Shown: one piece after another, positions 52,111-60,101 of the stretch
Position numbering within the stretch: position 1 is the stretch's first letter
Layout: each line of letters begins with the position of its first letter
Source: JABFRJ01 sp031374735
GTDB taxonomy: Bacteria > Pseudomonadota > Alphaproteobacteria > Rhizobiales > Hyphomicrobiaceae
Assembly (NCBI GenBank): GCA_031374735.1
Contig: JANMGQ010000024.1
Coordinates: 10,749-74,748 of the forward strand
Direction: 5' to 3'
Length of the DNA stretch: 64,000 nt
The notes under the pieces: generated by a model
What the model was told of the DNA's origin: nothing
The model's input: only the letters and a program-made list of their open reading frames with translations
Database searches by the model: none
Translations under genes and position numbers: made by a program

Positions 52111-53415
52111 ATGGACCCGTCCGAAAAGCCAAACGCTGAGCCTGCTCTCGCCGATACCCTTGGCAATCATGGGCCGTCGCCCGTGTCGCTGAAGGATCGG
52201 GTGGCCTTGCGTGTGAAGGCCATCCAAAAGGCCGCTCCGGGTGCTGCCGCCGACCTCAAGGCGCGTGTGATCGCTGGCGCAAATGCTGCCGGCCTCGACA
52301 AGATCAACCGTGACTCACTGAAAGCGGGTCGGGATGGCCTGGCTGCCAAGGTGGAAGCCATCTTGAAGCCGCGCCCGGCCGAGGACGTATCGGCAGGCGC
52401 GCCCGTTTTTCAGCCAACGGCGCAACCAGATGTGGCGTCGCCGGATGCCGAGAACCGGAAACCGACACTGCCATCTGCATCATCGACAGCAACACCGGCG
52501 ACTGACCGGGCCGATATCACGGCGCTGAAAGCCAAACTCGACGCCGCGCTGCGTCCAAAAGATCAAGCGGACGTGCCCGACGCGTCGGACACGGTGTCGG
52601 CTGGAATTGCAGCGCGCATTGCTGCGGCCCTGCCGAAAGGCGACTGGAAAAAGACCGATTGGACCGCGCCGTTCTCGCGCTCGAAGCGCCGCCCTGCTGA
52701 TGGCCCCGGGCCGACCATGTCGGCTGAGACTGCGTCGTCCGCTGCGGCTGGCACTATCGATCTCGTGCCGGAAATTTCGACCAGTCGCACGACGCGGACC
52801 GAGCGCCTCAAGACCGAACGTATTGTCGCGCGGACGCGGCCGAAACGCTCGCTGTTGACTGTCGGCATGCTGGCGACGGCTCTCGTGACTGGGGCTGTGT
52901 TGCACATCGTGACGACGTTTTCGATCCCGGTGCTGAGTTCATCGTGGTTCCGCTGGAGCGCGTTCGATCGCATCAAGTGGCAGCTGGACGTCAACACGAT
53001 GAAGGTTTGGCCGGTTGATCCAACAGGCGCGATGCCGTTGCCGTTTCTATCGCCCGACATGCGTTATGCCTTCTGCCGCTTTGATATCACGAGTGGTCCT
53101 GTGACGGTGTCCGTGGTTCTGCCGGAGGCGGGTTGGTCGCTGGCACTCTACACGCCGTCTGGCGACAACTTTTACGCGGTGCCAGGACAGGACGGCCGCG
53201 TGGTGGAGGCCGTATTCAACATTATGCCGGCGAGTGATCGGCTCCTCATACCGGTTCCCGGCCAGCGGCGCGCCGATATCGACGCTGCGCAAGTGACGAG
53301 CGCATCGCGCGAGGGACTGGTGGTTATTCGAGGGCCAAACAAGGGTGCGGCAACGGGACCGGCGGTGGAGGCTGCGCTGCGGCGTGCGCGCTGCTCGGCG
53401 GTAGAGCGTCGGTGA
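52111..53415 (+). CDS. DUF1254-type membrane protein with long disordered N-terminal extension
   Basis: The product has 434 residues. The C-terminal ~190 residues match the small DUF1254 family: a membrane helix (LLTVGMLATALVTGAVLHIVTTF), LPFLSPDMRYAFCRFDITSGPV, WSLALYTPSGDNFYAV and GLVVIRGPNKG. The first ~240 residues are an Ala/Pro/Lys-rich cytoplasmic extension containing semi-repeated segments such as LKARVIAGANAAGLD, AAKVEAILKPRP and LKAKLDAALRPK. Ordinary family members lack this extension. GAAGAG precedes ATG 52111. Confidence 0.82.
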   Translation: MDPSEKPNAEPALADTLGNHGPSPVSLKDRVALRVKAIQKAAPGAAADLKARVIAGANAAGLDKINRDSLKAGRDGLAAKVEAILKPRPAEDVSAGAPVFQPTAQPDVASPDAENRKPTLPSASSTATPATDRADITALKAKLDAALRPKDQADVPDASDTVSAGIAARIAAALPKGDWKKTDWTAPFSRSKRRPADGPGPTMSAETASSAAAGTIDLVPEISTSRTTRTERLKTERIVARTRPKRSLLTVGMLATALVTGAVLHIVTTFSIPVLSSSWFRWSAFDRIKWQLDVNTMKVWPVDPTGAMPLPFLSPDMRYAFCRFDITSGPVTVSVVLPEAGWSLALYTPSGDNFYAVPGQDGRVVEAVFNIMPASDRLLIPVPGQRRADIDAAQVTSASREGLVVIRGPNKGAATGPAVEAALRRARCSAVERR

Positions 53416-53615
53416 CAGCGCAAACATGAACACGCCGGCGCGGGCCAAAGAGTGTGGCCCCAATTGCGCTGCATTGGATCGATAAACGCGACTTTAGCGT
53501 GGGCAAGTGGGGCCAGCGCTATAGGCATGCCCTGATGTCACGCCTATAAGAGGTTTACGACGTTCAGGACGGTGCGGGCTGTCAGCGCGCGCCGATGCAG
53601 GATCACCTGGCTGGC

Positions 53616-54686
53616 ATGACTTTACCTGTGACCCGTTCGCAAGCGATGCTGATGGCCGCCGCCGGCGCCATAAGTTTGGCTGTCGTCGCGACGTTGGCCC
53701 CTCAGGCTCAGGCGCAGGGCTGGTGGCCATGGGCAAACCAGGATTCGGCGCCCCCGCGTCCGCGTGAACCGGTGTATCGCGGTCCGCCGCCAGCCCCTAT
53801 TCCTGGCGCGCCGATCCCGGGAGGGACAATCCCCGCTCAGCCGGCCCCTGGCGGCATGCGCCCGCTTGGACAAGGCGGCAACATCTGCCTTCAGCTCGAA
53901 CAGCAGCTGGTCAGCGAGAGCCAGCGCGGCGGCGCCAACCCGCGCGAAAGCATGGCACGCTTGGAAACCGAGATCCGCATGCTTGAGCGTCAGCAGTCGC
54001 AAGCTCAGTCGCAGCTGGAAAATGGCAGTTGCTATGAGTATTTCCTGTTCTCCAAGTCGTTGAAAAACACGCCCGCGTGCCGCAACGCCGCCAATTCAGC
54101 CGAACAACTGCGCAACCGCATTCGCGACCTCGACACGCAACGCGGCCAGATGGCCGGCAAGAGTGATCGCAGCGTGAGCGACGATGTCATCCGCGAACTC
54201 GCGCGCAACGGCTGCGGCCAGCGCTATGTGGACGAGGCGCGTCGGCTCGACAGCAAAGGCTTCGGCCTTTGGTCGACGGAAGAGGAGGGTGGACCTCACA
54301 AGGGCAATCAGTTCGGCTCGTTGCCGTTTGCGACCTACCGCACCATCTGCGTGCGCCTGTGCGACGGCTATTATTTCCCCGTCAGTTTCTCGACACTGCC
54401 GAACCACTTCCAGCGCGATTCCGATGCGTGCCAATCGAAGTGCGCCGCACCCGTCGAGCTGTATTTTCATCAAAATCCTGGGGCGGGTGTCGACCAGGCG
54501 GTGTCAGCCAAGAGCAACACCAACTACACGGCGCTCAAGACGGCGTTCCGCTATCGCAAGGAATACGTCCACGGCTGCTCCTGCAAGGAAGCCGAGTATC
54601 AGCCAGGGGCCGGCGAACGCCGTGCGGACGCGCCGTCGCCGACCACGACAGGCGCGGTTGCGAAAGTGACGCCGAAACAGCCGTGA
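53616..54686 (+). CDS. DUF2865 family secreted protein
   Basis: The product is about 356 residues, with a signal peptide (LAVVATLAPQAQAQ), a Pro-rich spacer and coiled-coil helices (RLETEIRMLERQQSQAQSQLE). The DUF2865 hallmark is TYRTICVRLCDGYYFPVSFS plus a run of conserved cysteines (DACQSKCAAP, HGCSCKEA). The family is restricted to Hyphomicrobiales-type bacteria and is of unknown function. An earlier in-frame ATG at 53595 is possible; neither start has a strong ribosome site. Confidence 0.9.
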   Translation: MTLPVTRSQAMLMAAAGAISLAVVATLAPQAQAQGWWPWANQDSAPPRPREPVYRGPPPAPIPGAPIPGGTIPAQPAPGGMRPLGQGGNICLQLEQQLVSESQRGGANPRESMARLETEIRMLERQQSQAQSQLENGSCYEYFLFSKSLKNTPACRNAANSAEQLRNRIRDLDTQRGQMAGKSDRSVSDDVIRELARNGCGQRYVDEARRLDSKGFGLWSTEEEGGPHKGNQFGSLPFATYRTICVRLCDGYYFPVSFSTLPNHFQRDSDACQSKCAAPVELYFHQNPGAGVDQAVSAKSNTNYTALKTAFRYRKEYVHGCSCKEAEYQPGAGERRADAPSPTTTGAVAKVTPKQP

Positions 54687-54824
54687 TGGAGACGTTAAAC
54701 CCCTCTAGCACATCATATTTTTTGACATTCCGAACGATGCTCAGAACGGTGCTGGACAGGCCTGATGGTTGCACCTATAAGCGCCTCGGCCGATGGACCT
54801 CTCGCGGGTGTTCGCAGGTGTGAT

Positions 54825-54900
54825 GCCCGGGTAGCTCAGTTGGTAGAGCATGCGATTGAAAATCGCAGTGTCGCCAGTTCAATTCTGGCCCCGGGCACCA
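54825..54900 (+). tRNA. tRNA-Phe (GAA)
   Basis: The acceptor stem GCCCGGG pairs with CCCGGGC and ends in ACCA. The D arm is GCTC..GAGC. The anticodon stem TGCGA/TCGCA holds the loop TTGAAAA with anticodon GAA. The T arm CCAGTTCAATTCTGG is standard. The encoded CCA is present. The last part of this gene is the attachment site of the downstream element and is duplicated at 63521. Confidence 0.97.
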
Positions 54901-54902
54901 TT
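54854..54902. repeat. attL of the tRNA-Phe integrative element (49-bp core)
   Basis: The 49 bases from GATTGAAAATCGC to GGCACCATT in the 3' half of tRNA-Phe are repeated exactly at 63521-63569. The copy here restores a complete tRNA gene. Confidence 0.95.
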
Positions 54903-55591
54903 CTAAACTCCTGAAAATACTGAGCTTTCAGGCGATATCACAACCCAGTGATCTGCCGTCTGATCATCAGTGCGATACCAGTGCGATACCACGAAAGCCA
55001 ATTTCGTGACGATTTGGACTCGGCGGGCTGAGTGCTGGGCAGCTTGTGTCAGGTTCGGCAGCTAGGGCGTTGCGGCTGCAAGGTCTCTGTTGGGTGCGAC
55101 TGTGGAAAACTCAAACCAGCACTTGCTGAGCCGCTGAACTGAATATAGCCAGTTAACGTCGCCTTGTCGGACAGTGCTGCGGTGACAATTTCACCGGGCG
55201 ACTGGCACGGGTATAGTCTGGCGTTGGCGCCGATGGTTGGCGTCAGACGATTGAAACCGAGTGCCGAGTAGTTTGGCCGGGCCGCAAGGCTCGGCCTTCT
55301 TCGTTTAAAATGGTATGACATCGAAGCAGCCCCAGGCGGCAAGCTGGGCAAGCGCTGGTCGATGCCGAGAGACGCCGCCGTCACCGCTGCATGAGTTGCA
55401 GGCGCCCGGCAATATGGGGCTAGCTGACGGCGGTCGATGGCAACGGCATCTTGGCAATGTTCGAACAATACAAGAACCTGTGGCGCTGGCGCAAATGGCT
55501 GGTCATATACGGCGCTCGCCAGCTTGGGCGGCTGAGCAAATCACTGTAGTTCAATGACATGTGCATTCATGCTCGCGCGTCGAGCGAGCCC
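54903..55591. other. Left end of the element, no supported gene (~690 bp)
   Basis: Apart from the two arm-type repeats at 54969-54990, only short low-quality open frames occur. There is an inverted pair GGCAGCTAGGG.. region without clear function and a hairpin GGGCCGCAAGGCTCGGCC near 55278-55295. That hairpin precedes TTCTTCGTTT and might be a terminator. Confidence 0.55.
54969..54990. repeat. Two 11-bp direct repeats (candidate integrase arm sites, left)
   Basis: AGTGCGATACC occurs twice back to back at 54969-54979 and 54980-54990. The same 11-mer occurs at the right end near attR (63378-63410). Placement inside both att ends is typical of arm-type integrase binding sites. Confidence 0.85.
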
Positions 55592-55828
55592 ATGATGGTC
55601 AAGGCCATGCAGACTCTACAACTCGTGTTCGATGACCTGATCAGCAAGATCCGGTCGAGCCGATGCGATCATACGCGCATGGTGTTGATGGATGCCGCTC
55701 AGCAGATCGCCTACGGCATGAAAGACCGTGACGACTCTTTCGACTTGGCGCGGGCGCTCGATAGAATGCACTATGAGCCGCCACGGTTGGTCTGGTCTTC
55801 GTCGCGACTTGTTACGGTTTCTGCTTGA
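55592..55828 (+). CDS. Possible small hypothetical protein
   Basis: The open frame from ATG 55592 encodes about 78 residues (MMVKAMQTLQLVFDDLISKI, then AAQQIAYGMKDRDDSFDLARALDRM). Its helical, charged composition looks protein-like. There is no recognised family and no clear ribosome site, and the end overlaps the convergent 101-residue gene by 17 bases. It is the only rightward candidate near the left end of the element. Confidence 0.3.
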   Translation: MMVKAMQTLQLVFDDLISKIRSSRCDHTRMVLMDAAQQIAYGMKDRDDSFDLARALDRMHYEPPRLVWSSSRLVTVSA

Positions 55829-56117
55829 GCTTGGCCGCATAGTAGTCCTCGTGCTCGGCTGGCGGCAGCGCTTCGATTGCCTCTCTCTCGGCCTTGACGA
55901 TCAGCCGCTCAAGCATCTCAGCCTGCGTTATGCCGTAATGGGTACACAGGCGTCTCAGCGCAGGCGGTACGTGCACGCTGGTCACCACGTTGAGCCTGTC
56001 GCGTTGCTCGTTTGGCGTAGCGTCGGCGTTCATCAGGTGGCGATCACGAAAACGGGCCTGTCGGGCGGCATTGGCCTGACGTTTGAGCGTTACTGCATCA
56101 CGGGCTTTGCGGGTCAT
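55812..56117 (-). CDS. Hypothetical small basic protein, possibly DNA-binding
   Basis: The 101-residue product has a strongly basic N-terminus (MTRKARDAVTLKRQANAARQ, then ARFRDRHL) followed by VVTSVHVPPALRRLCTHYGITQAEMLERLI. The latter looks like a ribbon-helix-helix or short HTH dimerisation unit. The start codon follows the stop of the 431-residue gene by one base, so the two are coupled. A regulatory role is inferred only from composition. Confidence 0.6.
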   Translation of the reverse strand: MTRKARDAVTLKRQANAARQARFRDRHLMNADATPNEQRDRLNVVTSVHVPPALRRLCTHYGITQAEMLERLIVKAEREAIEALPPAEHEDYYAAKLKQKP

Positions 56118-56118
56118 C

Positions 56119-57414
56119 TCATGCCGCCTGCAATGTGATAGTGGTGCCCTTCGTGCCGGCGCGCAGCTTTACCGAACCTGCCGTGGCCAGCGTTGCGAGG
56201 CAGCGATTGATCGCAGGCGCATTGGTGCCAAGCGTCAAGGCGAGCGAACGCTGTGACGCACGAACCTTGCCGCCGTTGCGGGCCACGTGTGCCAAGAGTC
56301 GGGTGCTCAGGTCTAGGGCCACCGGCTGGGCTACGGCTACGACGGGCAATGACGTTACTGCGTCACTCGCATTCAGCGTTACTGCGTCACTCACTGAAAC
56401 GACTTTAGCGGGCTCGGCAATCGCTGACGCTGGCTGCTCGGGTTGCGTCGGCACCGGCATGGTCTGTTCTAGTCTTGAGCTGCAGGACGTCAACAGCCCG
56501 CTGATATCGCACGTAAACGTCAGATGTGTACTGATTGTCTCGTTAAGCCTATGGCCGCTAACGGTGTCCCGGCGCTGGCGGTCTTCGTTAACCAATCGTC
56601 CTGAGTTGCCTACGCTACCAATGCCAGCGGCAAGTAGACCCAACGCCGATGCAAGCTCAAAGACCAGCGCTGTTGCCAACGATAGCCACGGGCTGATCTC
56701 GGCTGCTGTGACCTTCAAGCCGGCTGCCAGGGCGTAGGCTGCGAGAGCACTTGCTTGTGGGTCTGCGCTGCCGGTCGCCGGCTTGGCGTTGCTCAGTTGC
56801 TTGTCGAGATCGGCCAACTTGTCGGCAAGGGTATGCCGCTCAGTTGCACGGGCACTCTCGGCTTGCAGGCCGGCCACGTCGTTGCAAGCTCGGCGGATCG
56901 CATCGCTCGAAACGGTTTTGTTGCAATCGACGCCGAACATGGCTGCTTGGCGAGCGGCGATCAGTGGCGAAAGCTCGGCGACGGTTCGAGCGCTGACGAT
57001 GCTGGCAAGGTCGGTCGTCAAGCGCTTGTGTTCGGCTACCAGTCGGCCATGATGCTGTGTTACTGCGTCACGATTTGCGGCGACGTCGGTTCGACCATGG
57101 TTGCTGGCACCAATGGCTGCCAACATCGAGAACGAAACGGCCGCCGCGAACAGCACGGCACCCGCCGCCGCTTCGGCAAGCTGCCACCGTCGAAGGGCTG
57201 CCAAGGTCAAGGCGGGCGTCGCAGCGGCAAGCAGTGTGGCACCGGCAGCGCCAAGGGCGAACGGCAACCAGTGCCAGCGACTCACGGCATCACCCAATTC
57301 AACGGCGTAACCGATGTTCAGGCAAAGGCTGGTTGCAATGGCAAGAATTGCAGCGAGTAGGGCCAGCAATTGTACTGGCGTTTGCCGCTCATGGCGTGTT
57401 ACGAATCGGGGCAT
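56119..57414 (-). CDS. Membrane protein with periplasmic/cytosolic coiled coil and C-terminal winged-helix-like domain
   Basis: The product has 431 residues. Three hydrophobic helices occupy the first ~120 residues (LLALLAAILAIATSLCLNIG and two more). A ~130-residue coiled-coil stretch follows (NRDAVTQHHGRLVAEHKRLT, LADKLADLDKQL) with a Cys pair (GVDCNKT, RRACND). A fourth helix (WLSLATALVFELASALGLLA) is next. The last 70 residues (LSTRLLAHVARNGGKVRASQ, LALTLGTNAPAINRCLATLA) look like a winged HTH. No family is recognised. The design suggests a membrane-anchored DNA-binding protein. Confidence 0.72.
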   Translation of the reverse strand: MPRFVTRHERQTPVQLLALLAAILAIATSLCLNIGYAVELGDAVSRWHWLPFALGAAGATLLAAATPALTLAALRRWQLAEAAAGAVLFAAAVSFSMLAAIGASNHGRTDVAANRDAVTQHHGRLVAEHKRLTTDLASIVSARTVAELSPLIAARQAAMFGVDCNKTVSSDAIRRACNDVAGLQAESARATERHTLADKLADLDKQLSNAKPATGSADPQASALAAYALAAGLKVTAAEISPWLSLATALVFELASALGLLAAGIGSVGNSGRLVNEDRQRRDTVSGHRLNETISTHLTFTCDISGLLTSCSSRLEQTMPVPTQPEQPASAIAEPAKVVSVSDAVTLNASDAVTSLPVVAVAQPVALDLSTRLLAHVARNGGKVRASQRSLALTLGTNAPAINRCLATLATAGSVKLRAGTKGTTITLQAA

Positions 57415-57945
57415 GATCGAGGCCTGTAAGATAGGTTGAGATCAAGGCCCGGCATGGTGTTATCAGCACCGCGTCGGGCCATTTCGTTTCAAGCTGCCAA
57501 CGGCGTTGAGCATCGCCAGCAACCAAATCAGCTTGCCGGCATTGTAGTTAACGAGACGCTGAAACTCAAGCGTTATGCAGTCACATCGTTTCATTATCTC
57601 GCGTTGCCGATACTCTGAACGCTTCGCAAAGCAGATGGCTCGGCGAAGCCTCAGTTTTCATCGCTGATGGGCCTTTGGTGTTTCACTGCCCGAAGGCGCC
57701 AGAAACTACAGAAGCTGGCCCAGAGCGTAAATGCCATCATTTCTCGGCCGGTGAAGTCAGAGGGCTTGGCGCTGAAGCAAGGGCAGGCATGGGCTACCGG
57801 TCGAGCCACGGGTGTTGCTGGTCAATTGGGCGGCTCGTATCGGATCAGTGAAACGATGACATGATTTATCGCGCGCCTTTTTGATTTTGGCCATCGATCG
57901 AGTGAGCCACATCGTTGCCGGTTCTGCAACATCTCGGTCTGGCGT

Positions 57946-58000
57946 CTCGACATTCTCGGCATCGGGCGTTTCATCAACAACTCGACATTCTCGGCATCGG
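57946..58000. repeat. Two 20-bp direct repeats
   Basis: CTCGACATTCTCGGCATCGG occurs at 57946-57965 and 57981-58000. A truncated relative (CTCGGCATTGG) occurs near 58076. Spacing start-to-start is 35 bases. Confidence 0.88.
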
Positions 58001-58052
58001 TGTTTCTGGCGCTGCATCGGCAACTCATGTACCCATGAATTTCGGTGCCAGA

Positions 58053-58177
58053 TTTTTTTGTGCGCCCGGCGATTGCTCGGCATTGGCCGCTAGATTTGCC
58101 GGGGGGTGTTTTTTTGTGCGCCGAGAGACGTCGTGTTTACCGGGCTCACGATTGACGGGGGTCTTTTATTTTGTGCG
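58053..58177. repeat. Three T-run/GTGCG units at 56-57-bp spacing
   Basis: TTTTTTTGTGCGCC begins at 58053 and again at 58109, and the related TTTTATTTTGTGCG begins at 58164. G-rich tracts precede the second and third. The regular spacing is unlikely by chance; iterons, protein-binding sites or a decayed repeat are possible. Confidence 0.75.
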
Positions 58178-58472
58178 AGACAGTGACGATGGTGAGGGCC
58201 GTCAGCCGGGACTCCGGTCGAAACGTAACACATGGGGGGGGCTTTGGCGGTTGATCTGGCGGGGCTTTTATAGATGGCTCGATCAGGCTCAATTCTAGCG
58301 GCGGCATTGATTTGATTTACGCCAGCGTCGCCCTTTAAAGTAGTGCTGCATTGTGAGGCATTATTGATCGTCGTTCAGTGCTGGTTATCGGCCTGGCTGG
58401 TCATTGATCGGCGTGGCGCTGCGTAGCTGTTGAAGGCATCGCTGGTTGTTACGTTGATCACATGGTGGCCTG

Positions 58473-58781
58473 CTATCGGCTGACACCGGGCTTGTTGCCC
58501 TCTCGGCCCTTCACATGCTGCTCACCGGCAGTGCCTGCATGCTCGCCCGCTGCCCACTCGGGCAAGTAGTCTGCCGCGACGCCGTACGCGCTGAACCGCG
58601 CTACCGCCCTGGTATATGTGCATAGTGTCCGGTATTCGAGCCGCTCGCCACAATTGCTTGTCCGAAATACGAGCCGCTTAAGGCGTGTTGTAGTGATCAA
58701 CTCAAAAGCTGCTTGTCCGAAATACGGGCCGCTACTGGCTCGAATACCGGACAGGCTTTCTGATTTCTGATCGTTGTTCAT
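58473..58781 (-). CDS. Possible hypothetical protein overlapping an iteron-like repeat cluster
   Basis: The frame encodes 102 residues (MNNDQKSESLSGIRASSGPY at the start) and overlaps the wHTH gene stop as ATGA, which supports translation. Much of it coincides with four copies of a 17-bp motif, so the protein sequence is locally repetitive (SGPYFGQA, LVFRTSNCG, RLEYRTLC). It may be a real coupled gene or chance coding across a regulatory cluster. Confidence 0.4.
   Translation of the reverse strand: MNNDQKSESLSGIRASSGPYFGQAAFELITTTRLKRLVFRTSNCGERLEYRTLCTYTRAVARFSAYGVAADYLPEWAAGEHAGTAGEQHVKGREGNKPGVSR
58626..58753. repeat. Four copies of a 17-bp motif TGTCCGNNATNCGNGCC (iteron-like)
   Basis: Copies are TGTCCGGTATTCGAGCC at 58626-58642, TGTCCGAAATACGAGCC at 58659-58675, TGTCCGAAATACGGGCC at 58714-58730, and the inverse of the first at 58737-58753. 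The first and last are exact inverted partners enclosing the two direct copies. Confidence 0.9.
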
Positions 58782-59299
58782 TTGCGCTTCGATGCAGATG
58801 CGCTCTGTCGTGGCGATACCTTAACCGCATACTCGGCAGTCGACGTCCAGCTTAGATAGCAGCGCGTGCCCGGCTCGGCATGATGCCCCTTGCGGTTGGC
58901 CGTCGTGGTGATGCGCGTCAACGTGTATAGCGCCGCGTGACCGCCTGACGATCCGAAGCTGCCAAGGCGCGCTACCTTGACGTAACCCTTCGCCTGTAAG
59001 TCATGCAGCGCATCGCCAACGGCACCCCGTGAGATGCCTGTCGCCTCTGACAAGCAACGAGTGGCAGCAGCGATCTTGCCGTTGTTGCTACCGTTGAAAC
59101 GATGCTCGATCGCCATGTAGATGATGCGCGCACTCGGGTTCAGTGCAAGCCATGCCGGTTGCGCGGCAAAGTCTGTACTGTACGCAAAGAACCGGGCGTG
59201 CCTGCCTGTGCTCGATCTCTTGTGGCGCTTGCGCTTGCCGGCTGACGGCGGTGGCACAAAGCTGCTCTTGCCTGCTTCGGCCTCTTGCTCGGTCAGCAT
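58778..59299 (-). CDS. Winged-helix replication/regulatory-type protein
   Basis: The 173-residue product has a basic N-terminal region (GKRKRHKRSSTGRHARFFAY). A wHTH follows: WLALNPSARIIYMAIEHRFNG, then LSEATGISRGAVGDALHDLQ and AKGYVKVARLGSF. Proteins of this layout often act as plasmid or phage initiators or regulators, where the HTH selects a nearby repeat. The 17-bp motif cluster lies just downstream. ATG 59299 overlaps the preceding stop by seven bases. Confidence 0.65.
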   Translation of the reverse strand: MLTEQEAEAGKSSFVPPPSAGKRKRHKRSSTGRHARFFAYSTDFAAQPAWLALNPSARIIYMAIEHRFNGSNNGKIAAATRCLSEATGISRGAVGDALHDLQAKGYVKVARLGSFGSSGGHAALYTLTRITTTANRKGHHAEPGTRCYLSWTSTAEYAVKVSPRQSASASKRK

Positions 59300-59802
59300 G
59301 TGACGCCCTCGCGGTCTGCCATCGATTCGATGCGCCGGGCTTCGGCTGCGATAGCGTGCTGGCGTGGCGTCAATCTTGCGCATCGACCATTGGGCAGCGT
59401 GCCGAAATTGCTCATGCGCCCATCGCGGCCAACGTGGCCGAACTCACGAGAATTGCGCTCTGCGTCGACAAGCATGCTGGCTGAGGCTGGGCATAGAGGC
59501 CTCGGCGCGGGCAATGCGAGAACCGACACGTAGGGCTCGCTGGCGGCGTTATCGTCTGATGTTGCGATAGGTGCCAACGGCTCACAATCGGCTGTCAGCG
59601 CGGCGATTTCGGTTCGCGTCGAAAGACTGGCGAGCGCTGCCAGATCGGCGGCTCGTAGCTGTCGACCTATTGGCGTTACACAGATCGCAAAAAGGGCGGT
59701 GTGCTCGGCTGGTGTCAATGTCAGTTCGTGGCGTTCGGCGACCCGCAGAATGCGAGCCGCCTTTGCCTTTGCCAGCAACGTGGCTTGGGCCGTGTCGATC
59801 AC
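59293..59802 (-). CDS. Hypothetical protein of the integrative element
   Basis: The product is 169 residues, starting at GTG 59802, which overlaps the previous stop as GTGA. It begins with a helical stretch (IDTAQATLLAKAKAARILRV), continues with LTPAEHTALFAICVTPIGRQ and ends in a basic segment (RLTPRQHAIAAEARRIESM). No domain is recognised. Tight coupling on both sides shows that it belongs to one operon with its neighbours. Confidence 0.62.
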   Translation of the reverse strand: MIDTAQATLLAKAKAARILRVAERHELTLTPAEHTALFAICVTPIGRQLRAADLAALASLSTRTEIAALTADCEPLAPIATSDDNAASEPYVSVLALPAPRPLCPASASMLVDAERNSREFGHVGRDGRMSNFGTLPNGRCARLTPRQHAIAAEARRIESMADREGVTC

Positions 59803-60068
59803 GCTGGCACCCACACTTCTGGGCAATACGCGTCGATGAACACGCGTGCGAGGTTGCTCTCGATGGCGGCAAGCGATGCGATGCACTTGAGGCTGACGGT
59901 GCTCGTGTCGTAAGCGTGGCGGGCGCAGAACAGATCGAAGCGCTCTTCGGGCGTCAGCAGCTCGCCAAAGTCAGCGAGCAACTCTGTTGCGGCATGTCGA
60001 ATGTGCGGCAAGTCGGGCGCGCCGATCCAAGCAAGATTGGCGAGGTCGGCGAAGGTGATGCGGGTCAT
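59799..60068 (-). CDS. Hypothetical small protein of the integrative element
   Basis: This 89-residue protein begins MTRITFADLANLAWIGAPDL and continues helical and acidic (LLADFGELLTPEERFDLFCA, then SLAAIESNLARVFIDAY). The family is unknown. Its stop overlaps the start of the next gene (GTGA). It starts 33 bases after the 235-residue gene. Confidence 0.62.
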   Translation of the reverse strand: MTRITFADLANLAWIGAPDLPHIRHAATELLADFGELLTPEERFDLFCARHAYDTSTVSLKCIASLAAIESNLARVFIDAYCPEVWVPA

Positions 60069-60101
60069 GTGTCTGGTCTCTGTTTGGGTGCGTGGGGTGG
60101 G

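Larger units (their letters stand above)
57415..58472. other. ~1.06-kb gene-poor region of the element with repeats
   Basis: No convincing gene is present. The right half contains two copies of the 20-mer CTCGACATTCTCGGCATCGG and three T-rich/GTGCG units spaced 56-57 bases apart, described separately. The composition is variable, with T-runs, unlike the flanking coding DNA. It may hold an origin, a promoter region or decayed genes. Confidence 0.6.

Noticed and set aside
50798..52132. 444-residue minus-strand open frame opposite PBP and DUF1214
   Set aside because: Arg-rich shadow overlapping two well-supported genes on the plus strand.
57915..58298. 127-residue plus-strand frame in the element's gene-poor region
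   Set aside because: It is generated by the repeat units themselves and has no ribosome site or protein-like composition.
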